Positions 54,736 through 64,000 are shown, numbered from the stretch's first letter. The stretch is DNA of 64,000 nucleotides from Staphylococcus pseudintermedius (GCF_001792775.2 NZ_MLGE02000002.1:152851-216850); one strand, 5' to 3'. The notes: generated by a model not told the origin, from the letters alone. A program made the numbers and translations.

Positions 54736-55486
54736 GTTTCACACCGCCCAATACGCTCTGGTTGTGAATGATTTCTTGATAAAATTGTGAAACAGGTTGA
54801 TCGCCTTGGAATAACTCCGTATGAATTTGACCATCTTTTAACATAATGACACGATTCGCATAACTTGCCGCAACTGGATCATGTGTTACCATGACAATTG
54901 TCGTTTTCATTTGTTGGTTAATCGTTTCTAAACGTTTCAATAAGTCTTGTGCGCTTTTAGAGTCGAGTGCACCAGTTGGTTCGTCTGCAAATACAATCGC
55001 GGGTTTACTTATTAATGCACGGGCTGCTGCGGTACGTTGTTTTTGTCCTCCCGAAATCTCGTCAGGATATTTGCTTCCGATTTCAGTAATCCCTAACGCC
55101 TCTGTCACTTCTTGATAACGCATTTCCGCTTCTTGACGACTGAGTTTCGTAATCGAGAGCGGCAACATAATATTTTCTCGAACTGTTAAAGTATGCAACA
55201 CATTGTAATCTTGGAAAATGAATCCGACATCTTTTTTTCTAAAGTAAGATAATTGTTTATTAGACATTCTCGTAATATCTTGGCCGTTAATTTCAATTGT
55301 CCCTCTTGTCACATTATCGATAGAACTAATGACGTTTAACAAAGTTGTCTTCCCCGATCCTGAAGGCCCCATAATCGCCACAAATCCCCCTTTTTCCACT
55401 GTGAAATGGATATCCTTTAATGCTTCATATGATTGCTTTTTATTGCCATATATTTTACTCACGTGACTCACTTTTAAAATAGACAC
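54725..55486 (-). CDS. vraF: VraF, ATP-binding subunit
   Basis: 253 residues: Walker [11 protein letters not shown]-loop VGFIFQDYN, signature [15 protein letters not shown] and Walker [13 protein letters not shown]. It powers VraG. The start is GTG 55486 ([14 protein letters not shown]), 8 bases after AAGGAG; a frame from 55579 adds 31 unrelated residues. The gene lies about 100 bases after graS and overlaps vraG. Confidence 0.95.
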   Translation of the reverse strand: MSILKVSHVSKIYGNKKQSYEALKDIHFTVEKGGFVAIMGPSGSGKTTLLNVISSIDNVTRGTIEINGQDITRMSNKQLSYFRKKDVGFIFQDYNVLHTLTVRENIMLPLSITKLSRQEAEMRYQEVTEALGITEIGSKYPDEISGGQKQRTAAARALISKPAIVFADEPTGALDSKSAQDLLKRLETINQQMKTTIVMVTHDPVAASYANRVIMLKDGQIHTELFQGDQPVSQFYQEIIHNQSVLGGVKHAF

Positions 55487-55591
55487 GTTGAACACTCCTT
55501 TACGATGAATTGATACTTTTATTTTAGCGAACAACAACCATAAAAGCGTGCGAATCACGTGACAAAACGCATGTCTCATGTGACAGTTTTG

Positions 55592-56614
55592 TCACTTCGA
55601 CATGCGTGCGATGTAATCGTTTTGTTTTGAAAACTGTATCGTGACCGTCGTACCTTCACCAACTTGAGACGTGACATCGATATCAAATCCGAGTGCTTCA
55701 CGGACTGTTTCCACTAAATAAAGCCCCATGCCAGAAGAGGTTTGTACATGCGGGCCATTTTGCGCTGCGAAACCACGCTGAAAAATACGCGGCATATCGT
55801 GTTGTGCAATCCCTGCGCCGTAATCACGAATATGTAACTTTACATTGCCGTTTTCAATCGATTGATACACGTCAATATCCGCTTGCGTAGAATACTTAAT
55901 CGCATTTGAAATAATTTGACGAATGACCATACGCATCCATCGCTTATCCGTGTACACCGTCGTATTTTCAGAAATATCTACGTTAAAGCCAATCCTTTTG
56001 TGCATCGCGATATGACGGGTCTGTCGTATTTCATCAATGACAAGTTCACGCAATGTCACTTTTTCAAAATACATGTCATGTGCTTGATGATGAAGACGTG
56101 CTAAAAATAAGTGTTGGTCCAACATATAGTCAACGCGCGACCATTCATACATGAGCTGCTGTTTTCTCACATGATGTTCTTCTTTTTCAATCAATAACTT
56201 GAGCGCCGTCACAGGTGTTTTAATATCGTGAATAAATTCCGTCATACTCTGTTCATTGAGGTCAATGCGGTGTTGCTGTTCGCCTATCGATTGCTGTAGC
56301 TGCATCATCTTTGTTTCTAAATAATGCAGTGTTACTTTTTCAAAAGGCGTTTCTGCAAGTTGGTTTTTTTGGAAGACTTCAATCTCTTCAAAAGTCTCTA
56401 AATGCATATAAAACCGTGTTTCTTTTAAAAATATACGAATCAAAAAGAACACGCTGATAATCCACTTGATCCCGATGACATACCACAAATTGCGATAAGG
56501 AATGTCATCATCTAAAAACCCAAAACACAACATAATGATATCAAAAACGACAAACATTAAAATCCAGGCGATACGCTCTCTCAAGAAATATAAAAACCAT
56601 CTAGACGTTGTCAT
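55592..56614 (-). CDS. graS: Sensor histidine kinase GraS
   Basis: 340 residues. Two membrane segments (about 12-33 and 43-62) enclose a short outer loop carrying D35, D36 and D37; S. aureus GraS has acidic residues in the same loop that are needed for peptide sensing. The phospho-acceptor is H129 (EFIHDIKTP), the same number as in S. aureus. The ATPase has GAGIAQHDMPRIFQRGF and SSGMGLYL. The start is ATG 56614, overlapping the graR end by 14 bases. Confidence 0.96.
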   Translation of the reverse strand: MTTSRWFLYFLRERIAWILMFVVFDIIMLCFGFLDDDIPYRNLWYVIGIKWIISVFFLIRIFLKETRFYMHLETFEEIEVFQKNQLAETPFEKVTLHYLETKMMQLQQSIGEQQHRIDLNEQSMTEFIHDIKTPVTALKLLIEKEEHHVRKQQLMYEWSRVDYMLDQHLFLARLHHQAHDMYFEKVTLRELVIDEIRQTRHIAMHKRIGFNVDISENTTVYTDKRWMRMVIRQIISNAIKYSTQADIDVYQSIENGNVKLHIRDYGAGIAQHDMPRIFQRGFAAQNGPHVQTSSGMGLYLVETVREALGFDIDVTSQVGEGTTVTIQFSKQNDYIARMSK

Positions 56615-57281
56615 GTGCAATATATCCCTTTCCAACTTTTGTTTCGATGACTGACGGCATCCCCATCGCTGCCAACTTTTTACGTAAACGATTTACATTG
56701 ACCGTTAATGTATTATCACTCACAAACGCTTCGTCATCCCAGAGCGCTGTCATTAAGTCTTCTCTCGCCACAATCTCATTTTTATGTTGTAGCAGCACTT
56801 CTAAAATCAGCATTTCAGTTTTGGATAAATACGTCACATGATCTTGCTTGGTCACCGTTCCTTTAGACCAATCGACGACAGCCTCTTGCCAAATCATTGT
56901 TCGACGTTCTTGTTGATTGTATTGATACACACGTCGAAAAATCGCTTGAAGTTTCGCAATGAGTACGGGCATATGAAACGGCTTTTGAACATAATCATCG
57001 GCACCAATTTCCATGCTCATCACTTGATCCATTGGACTATCACGAGACGAAATGAAAATGATAGGCACACTTGAATGTTGACGAATTTGGCGTGTCCAAT
57101 AAAAACCATCAAATTTCGGCAACGTAATATCCATTAAAATCATATGCGGTTCATGTTCGAGATAAGTTTGGAGCACGGCATCAAAATCGCGGACTTTAAT
57201 CACATTAAAATTCCAACTGGCTAATGCTTCAGTAATTTGTTGACATAAAGTTTGATCATCTTCTACAAGGAGTATATCCAT
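56601..57281 (-). CDS. graR: Response regulator GraR
   Basis: 226 residues: a receiver domain with D51 as phosphorylation site (MILMDITLPKFDG) and an OmpR-type winged helix (ALWDDEAFVSDNTLTVNVNRLRKKL). It activates dlt, mprF and vraFG in S. aureus. I chose ATG 57281 because it aligns with S. aureus GraR and places Asp at 51; ATG 57287 overlaps the graX stop. Confidence 0.96.
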   Translation of the reverse strand: MDILLVEDDQTLCQQITEALASWNFNVIKVRDFDAVLQTYLEHEPHMILMDITLPKFDGFYWTRQIRQHSSVPIIFISSRDSPMDQVMSMEIGADDYVQKPFHMPVLIAKLQAIFRRVYQYNQQERRTMIWQEAVVDWSKGTVTKQDHVTYLSKTEMLILEVLLQHKNEIVAREDLMTALWDDEAFVSDNTLTVNVNRLRKKLAAMGMPSVIETKVGKGYIAHDNV

Positions 57282-57286
57282 TTTCA

Positions 57287-58207
57287 TCAGTCCTTTGTAT
57301 AACGTAAGTCCTCTCCATTTTGTTTACGATATTGAAAATGACGAATGCGACATTTCGTATCAAAACCACGCAACATCATTTGAATCAACGGCACTTGAAC
57401 GAAATATGCGATCGGCCAGAGTGCGCTTGGAATAAAATTAAAAACATGTGCAATCACAAAATCAAATTGACGAATGTAACGAAACTCAATTTGCATGCAC
57501 TTGCCTTGATTTAATCGTGCTAAACGTCCTTTTGTCATTACCAATCGATATAAATCTTTATCTATCATTTCAAGTTCTAATTGCATCCATAACTGTTGAC
57601 TATTTTTGCGATACACTTTGAATTGTTGGCCTTCTTGTTCAACCGTAACCCTCGTGCCCGGTGTTATCGTAAGCCATATACGCAATTGTTGTATCCATTG
57701 CGCTAAATTCCATGTTTGTGGTCTCGGGATATGGTGTGCAATACGAATATCATTGTATTTTGATGTTTGAAATTCAACAGAAATATGCGGCCGTTTAACA
57801 ACATGCTCAGTCGTTCTAATAGGGACACCATAAGCCCCGAGTTGTTTCACGGTCTCCTCATCAAATTGACTCCCGCGCACATAAATAATTTCTTTCACTT
57901 GCTGCTTTGCTGCTGCACGCCCAAAATTATCTGCTGCGATTAAATTTAAATCTTTCGCTAAGGCACGGGTCAATTTGGCTGAATGCTTCGTCGGATCTAA
58001 AAAGTAGACCGCAATATCCATTCCTTCCATTGCACGTAACACATCAGCATAATGATAAATATCACCTTTAATCACTGTAGTATCAGCGTGTGACTGACTT
58101 TTAGGATATTGTGAAATAGTATGTAGTGTCGTCGTATCACGCAATTCTTTGATTAAGCTTTTGCCGATATAGCCGGTGCCTCCAGCTAACAACACATGCG
58201 GTTTCAT
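57287..58207 (-). CDS. graX: GraX, accessory protein of the Gra system
   Basis: 306 residues of an NAD(P)-binding epimerase-like fold; the dinucleotide site is GGTGYIGKSLI at about residues 9-19. In S. aureus GraX is a cytosolic cofactor needed for GraSR signalling. The C-terminal half has a DUF2867-like beta character and an amphipathic stretch. The ATG at 58207 follows AAGGAG by 6 bases; 58225 would read through that site. It heads graXRS-vraFG. Confidence 0.93.
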   Translation of the reverse strand: MKPHVLLAGGTGYIGKSLIKELRDTTTLHTISQYPKSQSHADTTVIKGDIYHYADVLRAMEGMDIAVYFLDPTKHSAKLTRALAKDLNLIAADNFGRAAAKQQVKEIIYVRGSQFDEETVKQLGAYGVPIRTTEHVVKRPHISVEFQTSKYNDIRIAHHIPRPQTWNLAQWIQQLRIWLTITPGTRVTVEQEGQQFKVYRKNSQQLWMQLELEMIDKDLYRLVMTKGRLARLNQGKCMQIEFRYIRQFDFVIAHVFNFIPSALWPIAYFVQVPLIQMMLRGFDTKCRIRHFQYRKQNGEDLRYTKD

Positions 58208-58367
58208 AAAAAGCTCCTTTCCCACTTTATTATCAATCTATAATCCGTTTTTCAAAACTCAATTCATCATGTTAGAAATTTCCTATATTTATTAAATTAA
58301 GATACAATAAGCTTATGACAATTCCAACAACGTGTCCTATGATTATGTACTGAACGGAGGTGTAGGT

Positions 58368-58889
58368 ATGACGATTACAATAAGAGAAGTCAGTATCAAT
58401 GATGTGGAAGCATTGACTACACTGATGCAACAAGTTTTTGAAGAATCAGAATACATGCTTTATAATCCGGGTGAATATATGCCTTCATTAGAAAACGCGA
58501 TTTCACATATCGAAACTGTCATTACTTCGCCCCATCTCACCATCCTCGTCGCAGAAAATGAACATCAATTAGTCGGTTATTTGACGGTCACAACTCAAAA
58601 GCTCCGTCGCGTTGAACACGAAGTAGAAATTTCTATGGCGGTATTACGTCAATTCCAAGGCTTAGGTATCGGGTTTGATTTAATTCAACATTGTAAAAAC
58701 TGGTGTCGGGAACACGGCATCACTAGAATTGCATTAACTGTTGTCACTGAAAATAAAACAGCCATTCACCTCTACAAACGGGCTGGATTTAAAGTTGAAG
58801 GTGAAATGCGTCACACTTTAAAAATTCAAGGTCAGTATTATAATGAGCTTATGATGGCTTATTTATTAAATGATGAGACAACTGTGTGA
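58368..58889 (+). CDS. GNAT-family acetyltransferase
   Basis: 173 residues. Acetyl-CoA motif VEISMAVLRQFQGLGIGFDLIQHCKNWC (R/Q-x-x-G-x-G/A) and a C-terminal NKTAIHLYKRAGFKVEGEMRHTLKIQGQYYNELMM, a pattern of the RimI/YhhY-like group. Substrate unknown. The start is ATG 58368, 6 bases after GGAGGTG; a longer frame from 58332 lacks a site. Confidence 0.87.
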   Translation: MTITIREVSINDVEALTTLMQQVFEESEYMLYNPGEYMPSLENAISHIETVITSPHLTILVAENEHQLVGYLTVTTQKLRRVEHEVEISMAVLRQFQGLGIGFDLIQHCKNWCREHGITRIALTVVTENKTAIHLYKRAGFKVEGEMRHTLKIQGQYYNELMMAYLLNDETTV

Positions 58890-58999
58890 CGTTGATATGT
58901 TTAGTGTACCATTTCCAATAGCGAATCACTAAATTCATTGTTAATCCATTTAAGATTTTTGATGAATTAAGATCATTTCATATCCAACAAAACATAGGC

Positions 59000-59093
59000 A
59001 ACAGGCTGGGAAGCTTAATATCCCACCCCCTTGCCTTTATACATATGCAGAGAAAGAGGCTGGGTGTTAATTTGATCCCAACCTCTTTCTCTG
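59000..59093. terminator. Two tandem hairpins between convergent genes
   Basis: GGCTGGGA...TCCCACCCC (about 59002-59033) and GAGAAAGAGGCTGGG...CCCAACCTCTTTCTC (about 59050-59093), the second with a near-perfect 15-bp stem. They separate the acetyltransferase and the esterase and may work in both directions. Confidence 0.75.
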
Positions 59094-59153
59094 CCTTTGA
59101 TGTATATGGATACTACTGAATCAATTGAGCACAGCCGCCAGCCATTTATTGAA

Positions 59154-60179
59154 CTACATCTCATACGGATTTAAATTAATTTCTGTATGAATATCATCTT
59201 TCACTTCGGTATTCACTTGTGTATTCGCCGTGTTTCGACTTAAAAAGCTCAATACTTGTTGAATATTCTCTTTAGACTCTGGCTTCTGTAAATGAAATTG
59301 ATATTGATGTTTTAATTGATGTGAACCGTCAAAGAAAAAGCGTTCTACAACGACCCCTTTCTTTTCTAGTGCATCAGCAAAAGAAACATTTTGGCTCATA
59401 AATGGATCCGCATCGCCCACTGACAAATAAGTAGCTGGGAAATCAGACGTAATTTGATTTTTCGTTGACATTTCAGCAATATTTTTAAATCGTGTTTCCC
59501 AATGTTTCACGCCTGTATAACTTCTCATAAATAAATCAATTCTTGGAAATTCAGTCGAACGTACGGTTTGCATATCGTAAAAACCACCAAAGAAAATAGC
59601 TGCTTTCAATTGTTCTGGCTTAAATTGCTGTTCAAATCTCATATCAGCACGCAATTGTGCATTCGTTTGAATCGCTGTAAACTGACTGTTAATTTGTGCG
59701 CCCGCAGAATCCCCACCGATAATCACTTCATCTAAATTAATCGGTAACTCTTGCTCGTGCGCCTTAATAAAACGAACTGCATTGTTCATTTGAATGAGGG
59801 GTGTCGGATATTGATATTCCGGTGCCAACGCATAATTGACATTCACCACAACATAACCGCGCTCTACAATTTGCGCCAATAAAGGGTTTTTATATTGCTT
59901 ATCCCCTGCAATAAAGCCACCGCCGTGCGCCCAAAAAATGACTGGCAATTTGTCATCAGCATTCACATGTTTCGGCATTAAAATATCTAGTTGACTGTTT
60001 GGAAGTCCTTCCATATATGTAATATTTTCAAAAGCTGAAACATTTTTGTTTTGAATCGAAACTTTATTCTCAGCCTCTTTTGATGCATGAGAACCAAAAA
60101 AATAGCCGGCTATGAGACCGGCTATAACAATAAGAATAATGATGGTAATCAAAATCCATCTTTTTCTACGATTTGTCAT
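59154..60179 (-). CDS. Membrane-anchored alpha/beta hydrolase (HSL-type esterase)
   Basis: 341 residues: an N-terminal membrane anchor (about 8-29), then an esterase domain with oxyanion motif HGGGF (H85-F89), nucleophile elbow GGDSAG (S158), an Asp in VGDADPF and a His in DGSHQLKHQ. It hydrolyses acyl esters at the outer face or in the wall space. The substrate is unknown. It lies 42 bases after the YkvI-type transporter. Confidence 0.87.
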   Translation of the reverse strand: MTNRRKRWILITIIILIVIAGLIAGYFFGSHASKEAENKVSIQNKNVSAFENITYMEGLPNSQLDILMPKHVNADDKLPVIFWAHGGGFIAGDKQYKNPLLAQIVERGYVVVNVNYALAPEYQYPTPLIQMNNAVRFIKAHEQELPINLDEVIIGGDSAGAQINSQFTAIQTNAQLRADMRFEQQFKPEQLKAAIFFGGFYDMQTVRSTEFPRIDLFMRSYTGVKHWETRFKNIAEMSTKNQITSDFPATYLSVGDADPFMSQNVSFADALEKKGVVVERFFFDGSHQLKHQYQFHLQKPESKENIQQVLSFLSRNTANTQVNTEVKDDIHTEINLNPYEM

Positions 60180-60221
60180 TCCAATCTTTCCTTTCGGAAA
60201 AATTGTAACATATCCTATTAA

Positions 60222-61289
60222 TTAAGCAATGAATTTCTTATCTTGTGATTTTCTATAGAAGTACTTCACGACTACTGCAACAACGATAAATAGACCGATA
60301 ACCCCCATCATTGGATAAACGACAGCGATTAAACCTTCAAAGCCTACGAAACTCAATGCATAAGCTAATGGGACGATAATAGAAATCATTAAATAATAAC
60401 GCTTCGTATAAGGTGACGTAAAACGTGCAGCGAATGAATAAGATAAACCTAAAATTGTATTATACATGACCGCTAACATCACGATAGAAAGTACAAATGT
60501 TAAAATAGGTGAAATTTTCCCAGCTAAAACTAATGTAGGAATCGCTGCATCTTTAATCTCTGTATATTCAGAATGAAGCGCAAAGTTGATTAAGCCTAAT
60601 AGCACAAGATAAACCACACCACCGATTAAGCCGCCTAAACCTGAAACTAATCGTTTAGATGCGTCACCACCGATAGCTACAAGCGTACTAAAACCAACTG
60701 CGAAAGCTAAACCACCATAGTTAAAACCATTCCAAATCGCGATACCTAAATTCGGCTTTTCTACTACACTGTTAATTTTTGAAAATGGAATAGATCCTTG
60801 GAATAATGATGCTGCGGCAATCAGTACTACTAACACAATCAGTACCGGTGTCACAACACCTAATGCACGCACAATCTTATTGAAGTCCATTAATAACGTA
60901 ATATAAACGATAATACACATGATCAATGCACCAAGCCATGTCGGCACGCCGAAACTTTCATTAAATGTTGAACCTGCACCTGCAATCATCGTAATCGTTA
61001 CAGCATACAATGATAAAATTAAAACGTAATCAATCACAAGTCCAAGTTTTTTACCAAATAAATACTCTAGTGTTGATTCATGGTTTTCTGCGTCAAACGC
61101 TGTTCCGATTTTCGCAACTTGACGACCGATAAACGTCAAGATTAACCCCGAAATCACCACACCTATATAGGAATAAATACCGAACTGACTAAAAAATTGC
61201 AGTACTTCTTGGCCTGTAGAGAAGCCGGCACCGACCACTACCCCTACATAGGCAAAAGCTATCTTTATAGCTTCACTATATTTTTTCAT
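60222..61289 (-). CDS. YkvI-family APC-fold membrane transporter
   Basis: 355 residues, ten to eleven hydrophobic segments. The first contains GVVVGAGFSTGQEVLQFF, typical of COG3949/YkvI proteins related to branched-chain amino-acid and LeuT-fold transporters. The substrate is not known. GGAGG precedes the ATG. The esterase downstream is probably in the same transcript. Confidence 0.8.
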   Translation of the reverse strand: MKKYSEAIKIAFAYVGVVVGAGFSTGQEVLQFFSQFGIYSYIGVVISGLILTFIGRQVAKIGTAFDAENHESTLEYLFGKKLGLVIDYVLILSLYAVTITMIAGAGSTFNESFGVPTWLGALIMCIIVYITLLMDFNKIVRALGVVTPVLIVLVVLIAAASLFQGSIPFSKINSVVEKPNLGIAIWNGFNYGGLAFAVGFSTLVAIGGDASKRLVSGLGGLIGGVVYLVLLGLINFALHSEYTEIKDAAIPTLVLAGKISPILTFVLSIVMLAVMYNTILGLSYSFAARFTSPYTKRYYLMISIIVPLAYALSFVGFEGLIAVVYPMMGVIGLFIVVAVVVKYFYRKSQDKKFIA

Positions 61290-61439
61290 ACTGTTTTGAC
61301 CTCCTCGTTAGCAAAACACGTTAAACATTAAAACATATTCATTCATTAATTTCAAATTCCATCCAGTTTTAAAAACGTCTGTATCCCTTGATACAACAGC
61401 GTTCACGATGTCATCAAATTCATTTATACGCTATTTTTT

Positions 61440-61463
61440 ATACCCTTTATCGAATAAACAAAC
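61440..61463 (-). promoter_or_regulatory. Candidate sigma-B promoter for the YkvI-type gene
   Basis: On the minus strand GTTTGT, a 12-base spacer and GGGTAT (a perfect -10). It lies about 150 bases before the start codon. The rest of the 506-base gap 61290-61795 holds only the terminator of the next gene. Confidence 0.4.
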
Positions 61464-61755
61464 GCTATAATGTATTGCTTTTGTATTTTTATTCATATTC
61501 AAAGGGAAATCAAGGTCAATTTCTTATAAGAATGCAAAAAAACATGGAAAAATTGTATTAATTTTCATCATGACACTTGAATTCATTACTTTGTAGCACG
61601 GGGTTTATCAGAATTTCATTTTAATTGTAACATTATACATAACTAAACAGAAATATTAATTTTAAAAAAATGAAGTACATTTGATTTAAAAACAAGACCG
61701 ACTTTCTATCCTTAGCCTTGTCTATTAAAATGTCCATACATAAGAAAAAGAGACT

Positions 61756-61791
61756 AAGAAATCTTCATTTCCTAGCCCTTAAAAAGACGAT
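61756..61791 (-). terminator. Terminator of the DHA2 transporter gene
   Basis: On the minus strand GGCTAGGAAAT pairs with ATTTCTTAGTC and is followed by a T-rich tail (CTCTTTTTC), a few bases after the stop. Confidence 0.7.
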
Positions 61792-61795
61792 ATCA

Positions 61796-63244
61796 TCATT
61801 GTTCTGTTGATTGTGAAACAGCTTCTTGTAATTTCTTTTCTTTAGAAGCGTTTGTTAATCTAAACGCGAAGAAAATACCTATTACAATCAATACAATTGC
61901 GAAAATATAAGCACTGTGCATCCCCATCGTCATCGCTTTGTTAACAATATCTTGTGTCACATGTTCGTGTTTTGAGATTTCGTTATTTTGTACACCAGAA
62001 ACGATACCTACAAACACCGCAATACCTGTTGCCCCTGCAATCGGTTGTAGGACGTTAAAAATCGCTGTGCCGTGTGGATACTTATCTTGCGGTAAAGCAT
62101 TTAAACCATTCGTACTTGCTGGCATCATAATAGAAGCAATGCCGACCATGAGTACAATATAAGCAATTACAAAGGCATAAACTGGAATACCTGGATGAAT
62201 GGTTGTGTAGAATATCGCTACTACCAAAAGTAAAAACAAACCAGGAATAACCATTTTACGTGGTCCAAATTTGTCAAACAATCCTCCCATAAATGGTGAG
62301 AGTAATCCATTCAACAAAGCACCTGGTAATAAAATAAGGCCTGCAACTTTAGCAGAGAAACCCATAGGTCCTTGTAAATACATTGGCATCACAATTTCAG
62401 ATGCAAACATACTCATCATCACAATCACAAAAATAATCATCCCTTTACGGAAATTGTGATAGTGCAACACGCGAAAATCTAAAATAGGTTCCTCTAAAAT
62501 AAACTGTCGACGGATAAAAGCGATAATACTGATGAGTCCAATAACGAGTGGTACGGCGATTTGCCAATTCAATAAGCCGCCAGCTACCGAACTCACTTTA
62601 GACACACTGAAAATCAACCCTGTAATGCCGACCGTTGAAAGAATAATTGACAGTACATCGATTTTAGGTCGTGTGACTTCTCCCACATTTTTTAAGAAAA
62701 TAAATGCAAATACAAATGTAAATAACATAAACGGAATGACGCTAAAAAACAACCAACGCCACCCTAAATAGTCAACAATAACACCTGATAAAGTCGGCCC
62801 GAGTGCAGGTGCGAACATGATAATCAGTCCAAATGTCCCCATGACACGCCCTCTCACTGACTCATCAAATAAAAGTAGCATCGCATTCATAATAAGCGGA
62901 ATCATCAAGCCAGTCCCCATTGCTTGGATCATTCGTCCTGTTAATAACATCGGAAAATTCACAGCAAAACCTGCTACGAATGAACCTGTTGTAAAAATGA
63001 CGAGTAGCCCTAAAAATAATCGTCTTGTCGTAAACCATTGGATAATTAACGCAGATAGTGGTGAAACAATTCCCATGACCATCATAAAACCACTAGCCAT
63101 CCACTGCACGGTCGTTCTCGAAATATCAAAGTAATGCATCAGCTCTTGTAATGCAATATTCAATAGTGTTTCATTTAAAATCATGAAAAAAGCACCAATA
63201 AGAAATACCGTCATAATAATTTTTGAATAACTTTTGTTCTCCAT
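61796..63244 (-). CDS. DHA2-family (EmrB/QacA/LmrB type) drug efflux transporter
   Basis: 482 residues with 14 hydrophobic segments. Motifs: LNETLLNIALQELMHYF (D1-like region), SGFMMVMGIVSPLSALI, GRMIQAMGTGLMIPL, and ALGPTLSGVIVDYLGWRWLFF (motif C of exporters). It should pump lipophilic compounds by proton exchange. The substrate range cannot be told. The ATG at 63244 is preceded by GAGGGAG. Confidence 0.87.
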   Translation of the reverse strand: MENKSYSKIIMTVFLIGAFFMILNETLLNIALQELMHYFDISRTTVQWMASGFMMVMGIVSPLSALIIQWFTTRRLFLGLLVIFTTGSFVAGFAVNFPMLLTGRMIQAMGTGLMIPLIMNAMLLLFDESVRGRVMGTFGLIIMFAPALGPTLSGVIVDYLGWRWLFFSVIPFMLFTFVFAFIFLKNVGEVTRPKIDVLSIILSTVGITGLIFSVSKVSSVAGGLLNWQIAVPLVIGLISIIAFIRRQFILEEPILDFRVLHYHNFRKGMIIFVIVMMSMFASEIVMPMYLQGPMGFSAKVAGLILLPGALLNGLLSPFMGGLFDKFGPRKMVIPGLFLLLVVAIFYTTIHPGIPVYAFVIAYIVLMVGIASIMMPASTNGLNALPQDKYPHGTAIFNVLQPIAGATGIAVFVGIVSGVQNNEISKHEHVTQDIVNKAMTMGMHSAYIFAIVLIVIGIFFAFRLTNASKEKKLQEAVSQSTEQ

Positions 63245-63477
63245 AATTTAACTCCCTCTTTTTTCGAACTTGTTTATTATACACAAATCGACAATAAATA
63301 GATACATATACAACTTTCTTTTCAATTTCATTAAAATATCAGCATTATATTTAAAATTGCACAACTTATATTCCCGTATTGCGCAGTTCTCAAAACCACT
63401 TCACTCATGTATCCCTATTTTTTGAACAAGCAGAGCAATAGGTGCGCAGAATCTGTCCCCTTTTGTTTTAACTCAAA
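63245..63477. other. Gap between DHA2 gene and group II intron
   Basis: About 230 bases. It should contain the DHA2 promoter. The part next to the intron (AAAACAAAAGGGGACAG on the minus strand) is the 3' exon side of the insertion. No gene is recognised. Confidence 0.35.
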
Positions 63478-64000
63478 TCGAGTAGGAGAATAGCCATTAA
63501 TTGACTACTCGTCCTCTCACACCACCGAGCGTACGGTTCCGTACTCGGCGGTTCAATATCTTGCGTAAGCCAACTCTGCAAGCTGGACTAATGGTATTAA
63601 TCCCCACTTGTAGAGTTGTTTTGTTGTAAGTGCACGATGAACCTCGTGCGTGTTCGATAACCGCCAGTATTTCTTGCGAGACTGTGCGATTTTCATTGCA
63701 CTTCTATGGTCAAGACCATATTGACGCAACATCTTATATTTCGTTCTAACTCTTTTCCACCGTTTAAGAATGAGTTGTCTAAGTCGGCGGTTTAACCAAG
63801 ATTGCGTGGTTTCAATAAATCCTCTGATAAAAAATCTACCAAAGTCATTTATCTAACTTCGCGTCACTTGGTTAATTTCAGTGATAATCTCTTTAAAGGT
63901 ACCAGGTCTATTTCGTTTCGTTATTTTCCTTAAGGTGCGTATTAAATTTCTTTTTGCTTCCGTAGTCGGTCTGAAACGACAAACCCCATTTACCTTGGTT
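63478..64000 (-). mobile_element. Group II intron, 3' portion (continues beyond window)
   Basis: On the minus strand the maturase end runs straight into a domain V (63513-63554: GAACCGCC-GAG-TACGG-AACCGTACGCTCGGTGG...), with the typical paired halves, and a domain VI hairpin (63479-63511: CGAGTAG...CTACTCG). The intron 3' end is about 63478. The 5' part lies outside the window. Confidence 0.85.
63553..64000 (-). pseudogene. Group II intron reverse transcriptase/maturase C-terminus with internal stop
   Basis: The reading frame gives RPTTEAKRNLIRTLRKITKRN, PGTFKEIITEINQVTRS, then TAG (63853-63855), then INDFGRFFIRGF, RRLRQLILKRWKRVRTKYKML and ends AYARY-stop at 63553. Homologues read NQVTRGWINYFGR, so the TAG replaces a conserved Trp of the thumb/X domain. 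Both parts stay in one frame 300 bases apart. The maturase is therefore probably dead in cis. The stop overlaps domain V, as usual. Confidence 0.82.

Noticed and set aside
1..64000. CRISPR arrays and tRNA or rRNA genes
   Set aside because: No regular short repeats with spacers, and no recognisable cloverleaf or rRNA sequence were seen on reading.

Overview
The window is a low-GC Firmicutes chromosome segment whose genes and gene order match the Staphylococcus core genome. Diagnostic genes are ltaS, norA, mgrA, the five-gene set graXRS-vraFG and the pab/que region, all close in sequence to their S. aureus counterparts as I remember them. Divergence from S. aureus, an NAD-type malate dehydrogenase and a C-terminal group II intron fragment suggest another species. 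The S. intermedius/hyicus side of the genus (for example S. pseudintermedius) is my best guess, but the species call is inference.

Layout. 1-6079 (minus): 5'-proximal part of ltaS, then a compact operon pabA-pabB-pabC-small membrane protein-pxpB-pxpC. 6080-9216 (plus): preQ1-I riboswitch and queC-queD-queE, a membrane protein and a GlsB-type stress protein. 9389-16535 (minus): csbB-type glycosyltransferase, a CNNM/CorC transporter with an unusual leader, and the fruR-fruK-fruA fructose operon. 16797-21824: small membrane proteins, ybaK, a large glycosyltransferase/glycerophosphotransferase fusion and norA. 22142-26558: a DUF1361/CPBP-protease membrane cassette, mdh, and an RloA-type ATPase beside a broken rloB. 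26746-36947: aldo/keto reductase, CobW GTPase, mgrA with structured UTRs, cydDC, uppP, a repeat-containing coiled-coil protein, yaiI and a LOG-family enzyme. 37758-45554: acetyltransferases, a lipoprotein, an MFS/LysR pair, DUF402, a cupin and a YebC regulator. 45630-48378: TPP riboswitch and tenI-thiS-thiG-thiF. 48401-52171: a BI-1 protein, a WalR-type LysM/CHAP hydrolase, and DUF47-pit behind a five-fold Pho-box-like array. 52837-58207: graXRS-vraFG antimicrobial-peptide sensing and transport. 58368-64000: acetyltransferase, esterase, YkvI-type transporter, DHA2 efflux pump, and the 3' end of a group II intron with a broken maturase.

How it fits together. Much of the window concerns the cell envelope and its stress control: lipoteichoic acid synthesis (LtaS), undecaprenyl-phosphate recycling (UppP) and use (CsbB), peptidoglycan hydrolysis (CHAP), peptide resistance (Gra/Vra), efflux (NorA, DHA2, MFS) and the global regulator MgrA. 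Candidate sigma-B promoters, WalR sites and a Pho-box array tie several of these to stress and phosphate signals. The rest is cofactor synthesis (folate, queuosine, thiamine) under riboswitches, plus fructose use.

The least expected signal is a family of roughly 420-bp structured intergenic repeats. There are two full copies in inverted orientation at 10776-11183 and 36987-37409, and two reduced copies near 50262-50440 and 52570-52710. One of their hairpins differs in sequence between the full copies yet still pairs perfectly, which points to selection on an RNA fold. No tRNA, rRNA or CRISPR array was recognised.
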